64,000 bases of DNA from Dendrophyllia cribrosa. Taxonomy: Eukaryota; Cnidaria; Anthozoa; Scleractinia; Dendrophylliidae. Below the pieces are notes generated by a model. The model did no database searches. It had not been told where the DNA came from and saw only the letters and a program-made list of their open reading frames with translations. The stretch is taken from the NCBI GenBank assembly GCA_024195265.1, contig JAJLRJ010000005.1, positions 32,515,536 through 32,579,535 of the forward strand, given 5' to 3'. Below, piece by piece: positions 19,835-27,669 of the stretch. The translations under genes and the position numbers were made by a program. Numbering within the stretch: the first letter of the stretch is position 1; each line of letters opens with the position of its first letter.

Positions 19835-19840
19835 AATAAA
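19835..19840 (+). terminator. Poly(A) signal after the capsid gene
   Basis: AATAAA 34 bp after the capsid stop, followed by a second copy near 19941. The ~245-bp gap to the next gene is the largest in the structural block. Confidence 0.6.
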
Positions 19841-20006
19841 AAAAAAAGAGGTCGATAAAAATGTCACTTGCCTATTTCATGAACTTTAGATGCCTTGTTT
19901 GAAAAGAGCTTTTTTGTAACAAGAAAAAAAAAAAAAAGTTTAATAAAAATGTTTTATCTTTTTTGGTGATGTTTGTGTGTGTCACTCTCCTGTTCCTCGG
20001 GCCCCC

Positions 20007-20013
20007 TATAAAA
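20007..20013 (+). promoter_or_regulatory. TATA box of the 20047 gene
   Basis: TATAAAA 40 bp before the ATG. Confidence 0.7.
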
Positions 20014-20046
20014 AAGGGCACAAGTCCTCCTTGGTCAGTTTTGAAA

Positions 20047-20283
20047 ATGCCTTGCAGAAAGAAAAGAAGAAGAGTATCTCGCAAAAAGAGGTACCACAGA
20101 GGGGGTGCTAGGTTCGTGAGACGACCCACCCTGCAGGATAAAATAGCCGAGGGAGCCAGTATGTTTTTATCAGGACCTGCCCCTTCGTTTGCTACGGCTG
20201 GCTTGTTCCTGGGCAAGCAAGCATTTAAAGGCATAAAAGACAACGTGGAGCATTTTTCAAAGGCCAAAAAGCGGCGGAGATAA
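20047..20283 (+). CDS. Small polybasic putative core or condensing peptide
   Basis: 78 residues, starting MPCRKKRRRVSRKKRY and ending AKKRRR, with a central small-residue segment (GASMFLSGPAPSFATAGLFL). Start chosen at 20047 because a TATA box lies 40 bp upstream; an upstream in-frame codon would put the start before the TATA box. Similar in character to small Arg-rich core peptides of adenoviruses; probable DNA condensation (inference). Confidence 0.55.
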   Translation: MPCRKKRRRVSRKKRYHRGGARFVRRPTLQDKIAEGASMFLSGPAPSFATAGLFLGKQAFKGIKDNVEHFSKAKKRRR

Positions 20284-20317
20284 TAAAAAAAGATCCACCT
20301 TGTCAAAAAAAAAAAAG

Positions 20318-20629
20318 ATGGTCAAGCCATCCTGTGCCAGACGAGACAGCGCCCAAAGACGAAGAAATCGTCGGATGACAAGGCAGGGAGGTATTCAACG
20401 AGGAGGTTTCGTCCCCATTGTGGTGGATTTTAAGAAAGGGATCCAAGTGACACGGGACGCCATCGAAGCCATGCAACAACCCATCGACCACGACAAGGCC
20501 CGACGAAACGTGAACAGGTACAAAGCCGAGTATGCGTCTTATAAAAGACGCGGTGGAAACAAAGGGTTCACGCGTTGGGCCCGCGACAAAGGTTACGCCA
20601 AAAAAAGTGATGCCTGTTGCCTGCAGTAA
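20318..20629 (+). CDS. Small basic protein, unknown
   Basis: 103 residues from the first ATG, preceded by a purine-rich leader. Basic throughout (RRDSAQRRRNRRMTRQGG; YKAEYASYKRRGGNKG), ending CC-rich (DACCLQ). The TATAAAA at 20540-20546 within its coding sequence may drive the protease gene. The stop is followed by two A residues and the next ATG. No domain recognised; likely virion-associated from context. Confidence 0.5.
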   Translation: MVKPSCARRDSAQRRRNRRMTRQGGIQRGGFVPIVVDFKKGIQVTRDAIEAMQQPIDHDKARRNVNRYKAEYASYKRRGGNKGFTRWARDKGYAKKSDACCLQ

Positions 20630-20631
20630 AA

Positions 20632-21183
20632 ATGCATGACACGTTGCAATTGCGAAAAGCGTGTCGAGGCGATGACAACATTTCAAAATACTTTTGGGAC
20701 GTGTTTGGTGCGGATGAAGGAGCCTGTCAACCCGTCGAGTACCCCAAGTGCGCCATATGGAACACGGACCCCATACGCTTACCCGGCCAACATTGGATAG
20801 CGGTGTTTTGGGCGAGTCAAGACCACGGAGAATTCTTTGATAGTTACGCGCGAGCGCCATCCTTCTACAACGCAGCGTGGCGTTGTTTCGACCTTTTCCG
20901 TCACATTCCACAAGAGCTACAAGGAACCAACACCGATGTGTGCGGAGATTATTGTTTGTACTACTTATTTCATCGTTGCCGCGGCAAACCCATGACCCAA
21001 ATTGTTCGACCCTTCTCATACACGGATCGTGTCTACAACGATACGGCCGTGGTGGAACGAGTACGGGAAGAATTCCCGAGTTTACAACACCAACACCTGG
21101 CAGGGGGACTGTATGATGAGGATGGACGCCCCAACCAGATGTGTCGGATCAAACGGTTGAATCTTTGCAAAAGAAAGGCATAA
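20632..21183 (+). CDS. Adenain-like cysteine protease (capsid maturation)
   Basis: 183 residues. Catalytic motifs of the adenovirus-type (C5/Ulp1-clan) protease are in order: H54 followed by W (PGQHWIAVFW), acidic D70 (GEFFDSYA), Q97 (ELQGTNTD) and nucleophile C104 (DVCGDYCLYYLF). This protease is expected to cleave virion precursor proteins. Start taken at the first ATG (20632), two bases after the previous stop. The C-terminus is basic (KRLNLCKRK). The frame is intact and catalytic positions are conserved, so it looks active. Neighbours are basic virion-like proteins and the packaging ATPase, as in other Polintons. Confidence 0.88.
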   Translation: MHDTLQLRKACRGDDNISKYFWDVFGADEGACQPVEYPKCAIWNTDPIRLPGQHWIAVFWASQDHGEFFDSYARAPSFYNAAWRCFDLFRHIPQELQGTNTDVCGDYCLYYLFHRCRGKPMTQIVRPFSYTDRVYNDTAVVERVREEFPSLQHQHLAGGLYDEDGRPNQMCRIKRLNLCKRKA

Positions 21184-21224
21184 AAGGAAGAACGGTGTTT
21201 TTTACGGGGTGACAGGTTAAAAAC

Positions 21225-21932
21225 ATGGAAACGGAAGATGCTCCCTCTTGTTATGATCCGCGTTTCAGGGTCCCGGGTAACATGCAGATCGTGGGTCCTA
21301 CCTTGAGCGGCAAGACAACCTTCTTGTACAAGTTGGTCAAAGATGCTCCGTGCTACTTTCGGGAAGACGACAGATCCCCTTGTTATTTTCAAAAAATCGT
21401 GTATTGCTATGGATCAGCCTGGCAACCGATTTTTAACCAATTCCAAGAGATGGGCGTGCAATTTCACGAGGGCTTGCCAGACAACGTGGAAGCACTCTTT
21501 CCACCCGAAACACGTCCCGGTTTGATCATCATGGACGATCTCATGCACGAAAGCAGCAAGTCACCTCAAGTGACCCAACTGTTGACCAAAGGAACGCATC
21601 ACTTGGGTCTCTTTGCAATTTTCCTGTCGCAGAACCTCTTCCATTCGGGCAAGGAACAAGCTGGTCAAAATCGCAATTATCATTACACCGTTCTCTTCAA
21701 AAATCCTGCGGATACCCGTTACATCAAGATGCTGGGCAATCGTTGGTTGGGTGATTCAGAGGCATTTTGGCCCATCTATAAAAGGGCCACAGAGAAACCT
21801 TTTGGCTATCTATTGACCGACCATCATCCTCGAACCGACGACGCCATTCGTTTTCGTACCCATCTCTTGATAGACGATCCCGAACCTCTTACCGTGTTGC
21901 AACCCGCTCAAAAGAGAAGACACAAAACGTGA
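21225..21932 (+). CDS. A32/FtsK-HerA-like genome-packaging ATPase
   Basis: 235 residues. Walker A is seen at about 24-31 (GPTLSGKTT) and Walker B at about 99-106 (GLIIMDDLM), followed by a likely sensor segment (HHLGLFAIFLSQNLFHSG). This matches packaging ATPases of Polintons and related double-jelly-roll viruses, which pump DNA into the procapsid. The stop lies five bases before the next ATG. A TATAAAA at 21777 within its 3' coding part may serve the next gene. Confidence 0.88.
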   Translation: METEDAPSCYDPRFRVPGNMQIVGPTLSGKTTFLYKLVKDAPCYFREDDRSPCYFQKIVYCYGSAWQPIFNQFQEMGVQFHEGLPDNVEALFPPETRPGLIIMDDLMHESSKSPQVTQLLTKGTHHLGLFAIFLSQNLFHSGKEQAGQNRNYHYTVLFKNPADTRYIKMLGNRWLGDSEAFWPIYKRATEKPFGYLLTDHHPRTDDAIRFRTHLLIDDPEPLTVLQPAQKRRHKT

Positions 21933-21937
21933 GAAAA

Positions 21938-22354
21938 ATGTCTTCCCGTCGTCGAGATTGGAGAAGACAGCGAGGACGAGGCATGTTGGAGGATTTTAGC
22001 AAATCTCGCGCCACCCGCACCAATCAGATCAGAGCGCGATGGAATAAGGAGAGAGCCAACATGCATCGACGCTTGCAAAACGAAAGTGGTAAATTGCGAG
22101 AAGGTGCCCGTCACCTCCAGTGGATGTTGGAAAACCCCAACCCCAATCTGGGTGAAAGGATCATGGAGAAGGGACGACAAACCCAATTCAAAGCCAAGAA
22201 TGCTTTCAAACCAGGCATCAAACGCCCCAAACTCAAAGCAGGAACGAAACGAGCTCTGGCAGCTGGGGCGATGGGAGGTGTCTTGGCCCCCATAGTGGGA
22301 ACTTTAATCGCCAAAGCTATAAAAAAGACGAAGACGAAGAAGAAGAAATCATAA
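21938..22354 (+). CDS. Basic protein with hydrophobic segment and poly-Lys tail (1 of 3)
   Basis: 138 residues, beginning MSSRRRDWRRQRGRG. It ends with an Ala/Gly-rich hydrophobic stretch (LAAGAMGGVLAPIVGTLIAK) followed directly by a Lys tail (KKTKTKKKK). The same hydrophobic-then-poly-Lys architecture recurs in the next gene and in the gene at 23415. Possibly membrane-active or DNA-binding minor virion proteins (inference). A TATAAAA box lies inside its coding end at 22318-22324 for the following gene. Confidence 0.55.
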   Translation: MSSRRRDWRRQRGRGMLEDFSKSRATRTNQIRARWNKERANMHRRLQNESGKLREGARHLQWMLENPNPNLGERIMEKGRQTQFKAKNAFKPGIKRPKLKAGTKRALAAGAMGGVLAPIVGTLIAKAIKKTKTKKKKS

Positions 22355-22368
22355 AAAAAAAAACAGTC

Positions 22369-22953
22369 ATGCAGTCCCTCATTGTCATTCCCACCTATGG
22401 AACATGGCCCACCATGCCACGCATCGCTCGAGCGCCTTGGTCGCAAGGCGTTCCTTTTACCCGTTACGTGGTTGGGAAAGGAATACAATTGCAAGATGCT
22501 AGCGATCTCACCACGGGTCGGGCGGCCTGGCAAGCACAGATCCGTCGCAGTCAAAGAGGTCGCGGGATCGATGGCAGCCAGAGATCAAGAGCCATGGCCA
22601 AAGCCTATGCCAACCGACCCGCTCAGAAGGTCGATCGTTGGGTCAACAGAAAGATGTGGCGCTTGCGAGAAAAGATGACTCCCGAAACCTTAACGGGAAA
22701 ATTAACAGCAGGTGCTGCATTAGGAGGAGCTGCAGCGGCCGTGCCAGCAGCGTTTTTGGGTGCCTTAACAGCCAAAGTCTTCACCCAGAAGAAGAAAAAG
22801 AAGAAGAAGAAACAAGAAGGAGGGTTTTTAACGCTGCTAAGCAGTGCTGCCAAAGTGGGATACGAGGTTGGAAAGAGAAAAGATTACAAGCGTATGGGAG
22901 CCAAAGGAGCCACGGGGCATTATAAAGCGCATCGCAAACCCTGGGAAGTTTAA
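22369..22953 (+). CDS. Basic protein with hydrophobic segment and poly-Lys run (2 of 3)
   Basis: 194 residues. A Tyr/Pro-containing N-terminus (IPTYGTWPTMP), an Arg-rich middle, an Ala-rich hydrophobic helix at about 112-138 (TAGAALGGAAAAVPAAFLGA), then eight Lys in a row and a Gly/Tyr/His-rich tail ending KPWEV. The TATA box sits 51 bp upstream in the preceding gene. No recognised domain; likely a minor virion protein by context. Confidence 0.55.
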   Translation: MQSLIVIPTYGTWPTMPRIARAPWSQGVPFTRYVVGKGIQLQDASDLTTGRAAWQAQIRRSQRGRGIDGSQRSRAMAKAYANRPAQKVDRWVNRKMWRLREKMTPETLTGKLTAGAALGGAAAAVPAAFLGALTAKVFTQKKKKKKKKQEGGFLTLLSSAAKVGYEVGKRKDYKRMGAKGATGHYKAHRKPWEV

Positions 22954-22959
22954 GGAAGG

Positions 22960-22966
22960 TATAAAG
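22960..22966 (+). promoter_or_regulatory. TATA box of the 23000 gene
   Basis: TATAAAG 40 bp before the ATG, just after the preceding stop. Confidence 0.6.
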
Positions 22967-22999
22967 AGAGAGTAGTCCTCATCCGCAAGTACATTCATC

Positions 23000-23359
23000 A
23001 TGCCAACCGTTCGCAGAAAGAAAACAAGACAGCGTGGAAAAGGTTTGGGCGCCGACATGGCCGTGGCCACGGCAGCTCCCATTGTGGCCAATCTCTTAAG
23101 TCAAGGGATTGAACACGCCATGGACAAAGGACCAGAGGTGTTCGAGAAGGTGACCAAGCGTGGCAAACGTGGCATAAAGTGGCTCTCGAAACGCTTCAAC
23201 CGTTTGAGAAAAAAGAAACCTCAGAAGGGCGGTAGAAAAAAAAGAACATCCTTGCCCCGTTGGGCTCAAGAACCTGGTCTGTCCAAACTCGTAGGTCTAC
23301 CCAATCATTTGCCGTCACACGTGCAATTTCAACTTGAAAATTCCACAACCTTGGTGTAG
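23000..23359 (+). CDS. Small basic putative virion protein
   Basis: 119 residues: a basic start (MPTVRRKKTRQRGKGLG), a small-residue helix (ADMAVATAAPIVANLLSQGI), a basic centre (GIKWLSKRFNRLRKKKPQKG), and a neutral tail rich in Leu, Pro and His. The general plan (basic end, small hydrophobic helix) is like the neighbouring genes. Function unknown. Confidence 0.5.
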   Translation: MPTVRRKKTRQRGKGLGADMAVATAAPIVANLLSQGIEHAMDKGPEVFEKVTKRGKRGIKWLSKRFNRLRKKKPQKGGRKKRTSLPRWAQEPGLSKLVGLPNHLPSHVQFQLENSTTLV

Positions 23360-23371
23360 GCAGGCGAAGGA

Positions 23372-23378
23372 TATAAGA
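23372..23378 (+). promoter_or_regulatory. TATA-like box of the 23415 gene
   Basis: TATAAGA 43 bp before the ATG at 23415. This supports that start over an upstream in-frame codon. Confidence 0.5.
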
Positions 23379-23414
23379 AAGGAGGAAACTGCAGGACACA
23401 CACAGTTTTTTGTG

Positions 23415-24038
23415 ATGGCCCCACCTAGAGGCGCTTGGCGTGCTTTTCCTGTCAATTCAAATTTTTCGCCCACTTCTGCTGCAGAGCGACGAGCGAACTC
23501 GGGATTTGATGCCCCAAGAAAGAAGGCCACTACCGATCGTTTTGGGAGACCCAACCGAGCCGTGAAAGCCAGTATTGCCTTGAAAAAAGGAATCAAGACA
23601 GCCAATGCGGCGACAGCGGGAGCGATTTTAGCGGCCACTTTGGGCGGTGTGCTTGCAAGTCAACTCTCGAAAAAGAAAAAAAAGAACAAGAAGAAGCAAG
23701 AACAACAAGGTGCAGGCAAAAGATCAAGGGGATGGCGCATGCAAGAACAAGCCGACTGGTTATCGGGGTTGACGGATCGCCGGACGTTTTCGGAGGACAT
23801 AAAAAGAGCCAGCAACGAACAATTGCGAGCTCTGACCGATCTGATACGTAATCTCTACGACAACGTGATCCAAGTACCCGCTTACGTCAAAACCCCTCTC
23901 CTGGGTAACAGGAAAACGATTCGACGCATCAGTGCACTGACGACGCCTTTGCACGAAAGAAAGAGGCTCTTAAGAAGAGTAGGAGGAGAAAAACTCGTTC
24001 CCTTTTTGCAAGCCGGACTAGACGCCTTGTCGTCATGA
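23415..24038 (+). CDS. Basic protein with hydrophobic segment, poly-Lys run and C-terminal helical domain (3 of 3)
   Basis: 207 residues. An N-terminal Arg/Pro-rich part (MAPPRGAWRAFP), an Ala/Gly-rich hydrophobic stretch (ATAGAILAATLGGVLASQL) followed by a Lys/Asn run, then a helical domain (LRALTDLIRNLYDNVIQVP ... LHERKRLLRRVGGEKLVPFL). The last part, basic helices followed by a GG-x(4)-PFL motif, resembles a small domain I associate with a Polinton-linked protein family. The stop overlaps the next start (ATGA), the only overlapping junction in the block. Probably virion-associated. Confidence 0.55.
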   Translation: MAPPRGAWRAFPVNSNFSPTSAAERRANSGFDAPRKKATTDRFGRPNRAVKASIALKKGIKTANAATAGAILAATLGGVLASQLSKKKKKNKKKQEQQGAGKRSRGWRMQEQADWLSGLTDRRTFSEDIKRASNEQLRALTDLIRNLYDNVIQVPAYVKTPLLGNRKTIRRISALTTPLHERKRLLRRVGGEKLVPFLQAGLDALSS

Positions 24039-24943
24039 CGGACAAATACGCTCGAGAGATGATGTTGGTGCCCAAAGATCCCCCCTGGATGAAACCGCCG
24101 GTTCCCTTTCTACCCGATTCATCCCGTCAATGGGGAAGGGGTGAACAAACACCCCCCGACCCCAACGAAGCCTACTGGAAACGTCAATTCTTGACGGACC
24201 AATTGGTCAATGCCCCTCGTTTGGATCGCGTCATGCGTGTCATGGATGCCATGAAGAGCGTGGAAGGTGAAGGGCAACCGCCCAAGTTACCTTCGTACGG
24301 AAGTAAGAGCAGCGAATACTTTCGACTTCAGAATCAACTACGACACATGATAGACCCCCGTCAGACCTCTGCGCTCTTGAGAAGACCTCCCCCTCTTTCG
24401 GCGGCGGAAAACCAAGCCCGAACGGATGATATTATTCCCCCCAAACCACCCCTTGGATCCACACTTCCACCACCTCCCAAGTCATTTCAAGAAGCGCACC
24501 AGCAATCAAAGAACATTGACAAACAATTGGAAAACTTCATCAACGTGGCTAAACAGAATTTGGACGAGGCCAAGCGCGCCGGCAATAATCCTAACGAGGT
24601 GAAAATGGCTGATCTAGATTGGCAAGTGGCTCAAAAGTCTGCTGAAGTCATACGAGAGTTGGACGATCAATTAAACTCAGAAAACTATGGTTTGCCCTTC
24701 AGCGACCTCAAATACTGGACCACGGACAAAGACACATTCGATGCTGCCGTGGAAGCACACAAAAGAGAGCTGCTGGAACGTCGTGACAAACTGTGGGGTC
24801 AACTGGAAACAGAATATCAAGAGCACAAGGAAAGCATGAAACAGAGAGAAAAGCAAAGACAAGCCAAGATAGAAAACATTATTCAAAAAGGAAAAGGGGT
24901 CGCCTTGAAACGACACAAACCTCGCGGTTGGGTGCAAGAGTAA
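24035..24943 (+). CDS. Coiled-coil, Pro-rich protein, last gene of the element
   Basis: 302 residues. Pro-rich N-terminal half (PKDPPWMKPPVPFLP; KPPLGSTLPPPPKSF), then a long charged helical C-terminal half (about 145-290) with Glu/Lys/Gln heptad character, ending in a basic tail. Start ATG overlaps the preceding TGA as ATGA. The transcript probably ends at AATAAA 25024-25029, just before the right inverted repeat. No domain recognised; could be a scaffold, tegument-like or fibre component (inference). Confidence 0.55.
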   Translation: MTDKYAREMMLVPKDPPWMKPPVPFLPDSSRQWGRGEQTPPDPNEAYWKRQFLTDQLVNAPRLDRVMRVMDAMKSVEGEGQPPKLPSYGSKSSEYFRLQNQLRHMIDPRQTSALLRRPPPLSAAENQARTDDIIPPKPPLGSTLPPPPKSFQEAHQQSKNIDKQLENFINVAKQNLDEAKRAGNNPNEVKMADLDWQVAQKSAEVIRELDDQLNSENYGLPFSDLKYWTTDKDTFDAAVEAHKRELLERRDKLWGQLETEYQEHKESMKQREKQRQAKIENIIQKGKGVALKRHKPRGWVQE

Positions 24944-25023
24944 GAAAGTTGTTCAGAAAAAAGAGACGTTTAAAAGTTGTCACTATTTAAATTGTTGACC
25001 TGTTTTCACAACAAGATTGTTGT

Positions 25024-25029
25024 AATAAA
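25024..25029 (+). terminator. Poly(A) signal at the end of the structural gene block
   Basis: AATAAA about 80 bp after the last stop and 45 bp before the right inverted repeat begins. Confidence 0.6.
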
Positions 25030-25074
25030 GTTGCTTTAAAATGGTCAAAACACGTGTGCTCTTTTTCTTGCACT

Positions 25075-26636
25075 AACCGGTTTTTTGAATAAGAATTCAT
25101 CAAAAAAAAAGTCAAAAAAAAAAGTCAAAAACGTGATGAAAAAAATCAACAAGAACATTCGAAAACAAGAAAACGAAAAACAAGCAAGAAAAACACAAAA
25201 CAAAAAGCACTCTCACTTTCTGGAAACGCTTGGTTGACAAAACAAATTGCCCTTCAAAGACAAGAGACGTCAGCGAAGGGCTTCCTCGTAGCCTGAGGGG
25301 TGGTGTCAGCTTTTTTTCCCTTTATAAAGGCTCGCGCTTTGTTCTTTTTTCATTCTTCTCTCATTCGCTTACAACGCAAAGCCAGACGAGCTGCTCGGCA
25401 GAAGAAAACAGTAATGGGTGCAAGATTATCGCAAACACTTGGGACGAGACGATTTCAATTTAAACTCTTTTATCGTCGAGCCAGGTCCCGCTGGTGGTTC
25501 GCGCGTGGTCTGGAGCCAAGTGATGGCGTAAGCCGGGTTTTTCCAGGAAAACGCTGTTCTGAGAAAGACAAGAAAGATTTTTTCACGGCGTGAAAACAAA
25601 GATGGTTCCTCGCTAAAAAAATCAGACAACTCTCCTCGTGGAAGGTTTAAGAGGTGGCTTTGGAAAAAGGACAACCTTTTCGGCAAAAGAAAGGGATTTT
25701 TGTACTGCAAAATCTTTCCGCAGGTTCGTAGTTTGTTTGTTTGTCTTTGCTCGATTCGTCATGCGAGGAAAATTTGATTTGTTTAAAATACTTTCACGTT
25801 TCTTCTTTCAAACGAGTTTTCTGCGAGTAATGAATTCAAACTATTTTTTTTTTCTTTTTTCATTCACGGAATGTCCCGGAGGCGAGCCAAGATGATTTTC
25901 GTTCTAACATGCGATGGAATCGAAAGAGAAAGAGAACCCGATTTACGACACGTCTTCGCGGAAAATGTCTGACTTTGAATTTTTTGCCCTGAAGGTTTTC
26001 ATGCGGTCTAATTACCAAGTGATTGCTTGTATTATGTTCTGTTAAAAGAATTATTCAGCGCTCGATGATAAGCGCTTTTATCACCATAACATCCAGATAA
26101 ATTTTGCTCAAACCCCGATCGGAAAGTTACTCGAGAAAAGAAGAAGAAAGCGTTAATCCTTGAAATTTTTTCTTGTTGATGATTTTCATTAAACACGTTA
26201 TTGAACTTTCATCTTTGTGTGGGCTTCTTCTTTCATATTGGGGATTTTGACTACTTCCCCAATTCATTCCCCAGGAGGATCGTACACAGGGAAATTTGAC
26301 CACTTCCCCAAAAAAAAAAAAAAAAAAAATTTTGAAAAAAATTTTGAAAAAAATCAAAAAATTTTTTGAAAAAATTCGATACTCAAAATCACCTATATAA
26401 ATCAAAAATTGAAAAAAAACTTCAAAAAAAAATTCAAAAAAATTTGAAAAAAAATTGAAAAATAATTCTAGTCAAAATCCCCTATATAGTGGCTCCTTTT
26501 TTTCTGTCGGGTTAACGTCAGCTGACGTCAGCGATGACGTATATAGGAGATTTTGACTATTTCCCATATCCAAAATCCACTCATGGGCGTGGTTAGGAAA
26601 AATGACTCGTTTCCCATCGCGTCCCCCCTTACTACT
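25075..26636 (-). repeat. Right terminal inverted repeat of the Polinton
   Basis: Reverse complement of 9904-11465, same length, ending ACTACT. It carries the mirrored sub-terminal motifs (26235-26558) and TGACGTCA (26523-26530). Confidence 0.97.
25414..25593 (+). CDS. Small basic protein frame in right TIR, outward-facing
   Basis: Identical 59-codon frame to the left-TIR copy, with TATAAA at 25323-25328, 86 bp upstream. Presence in two copies follows from the repeat and is not independent evidence of coding. Confidence 0.3.
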   Translation: MGARLSQTLGTRRFQFKLFYRRARSRWWFARGLEPSDGVSRVFPGKRCSEKDKKDFFTA

Positions 26637-26642
26637 TGTGTG
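26637..26642. repeat. 6-bp target-site duplication, right (tgtgtg)
   Basis: Matches 9898-9903 and directly follows the ACTACT terminus. Confidence 0.85.
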
Positions 26643-26648
26643 TGTTCG

Positions 26649-27669
26649 TTAACCCATTGACGGCCGTGCCGGCCAAAACCGGCCGTACAATACTCCACTG
26701 CTTTAAAAAATTGTAACTTTCTCAATCGCGCGAACATTGCCTTAACCATCAGTTGTAAGCATTGACTAAAAAGTCCTTCAAATTGAGATACCCAATAAAC
26801 ACAAAAAAAGTTAGCGATTTTTGCAAAATATCAGCGTTTGAATTTGGACAATAACAAAAATGACCGTTTTTAACGTCATAGAAAAACAACAAAAATCACG
26901 TTTTTGCCTTTAGTTTTTTTTATTCAAATCATCATGGCAAACCCAAAAGTCAACATTCACAGCAAAATTCAGTCCTAATCCTAGCTTAGCAGTGAATTGT
27001 TTTGCTCTTATTCGTTGCTCGGGCCGAGCTACAGCCTCTCGTTCTAATGCATACTGACCTTGCCTCGATTTTCAATATCACCACCGCACTGCATGCTGGG
27101 AAATAGCCAAAAATTTTGACAGCGTTCGTTTCATTCCGCACACATTTCATATTTATACTAAGTCCACAGCCACTCCGACCCACCGCCGAAATTTCGCGCT
27201 TGTTGTATTCTCCTGTGGTCGCAACTTCCAAAATATGCCGCGGTAGGTCGAGAAATTCATCCAGAGTCGAGTCCCAAAGCTACTTCGTTTCATGGCGGCC
27301 ATTTTTCCAGTTCAACGAGCAACGAGCCAAATTCGTAAACGAAGTACAACAACTAACTCGCTTCATTGAGAATGTGGACTCTGAACTACCTTCAAGAAAA
27401 ATGATGCTCATCAGGCAGCTACTAAAGATGAAAAATGGCTGTGGACTTACCAAAAATCGCAGAAACACCATATTGAAGACTTTATTGCAATCCAACAAAG
27501 CAAAATCACAATGTCAGAATGACGTTTCCAGTAAACTCGAGCCTTCAGTGTTTAAGAACAGCAGCACTTTCAATGGTAACTTCAAATATGGAGTCACGAA
27601 ATCCTATGGATCGTTTATATACAGAAAATCACTCAAAAACGAAAAAAGTCGCGGGCGTCAATGGGTTAA
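26649..27669. repeat. ~1-kb element with TTAACCCATTGACG inverted ends
   Basis: Starts 'ttaacccattgacggcc' and ends 'gggcgtcaatgggttaa', an inverted match of at least 14 bp. A frame of moderate length (27116-27685, +) includes FNEQRAKFVNEVQQLTRFIE, but no domain is recognised and it runs through the right terminal repeat. Probably a non-autonomous transposon or a captured fragment. No clear target duplication was seen. Confidence 0.5.

Larger units (their letters stand above)
9904..26636. mobile_element. Complete Polinton/Maverick (adintovirus-like) element lacking DNA polymerase B
   Basis: A 16,733-bp unit bounded by 1,562-bp inverted repeats (9904-11465 and 25075-26636) with AG...CT ends and a 6-bp duplication. 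The interior carries the Polinton hallmark set: rve-type integrase with chromodomain, double-jelly-roll capsid protein, adenain-like cysteine protease and A32-like packaging ATPase, plus about ten further genes. Interior GC is clearly higher than the AT-rich flanks. No frame large enough for a protein-primed polymerase B (usually around 1,000 residues or more) exists on either strand, and none of the smaller frames shows polymerase or exonuclease motifs. Identical-length repeats and open morphogenesis genes indicate recent integration. Orientation used here follows the integrase-to-capsid direction (+). Confidence 0.95.

Noticed and set aside
22623..22853. Minus-strand frame with poly-Phe in the second poly-Lys gene
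   Set aside because: Antisense of the poly-Lys run; no independent support.
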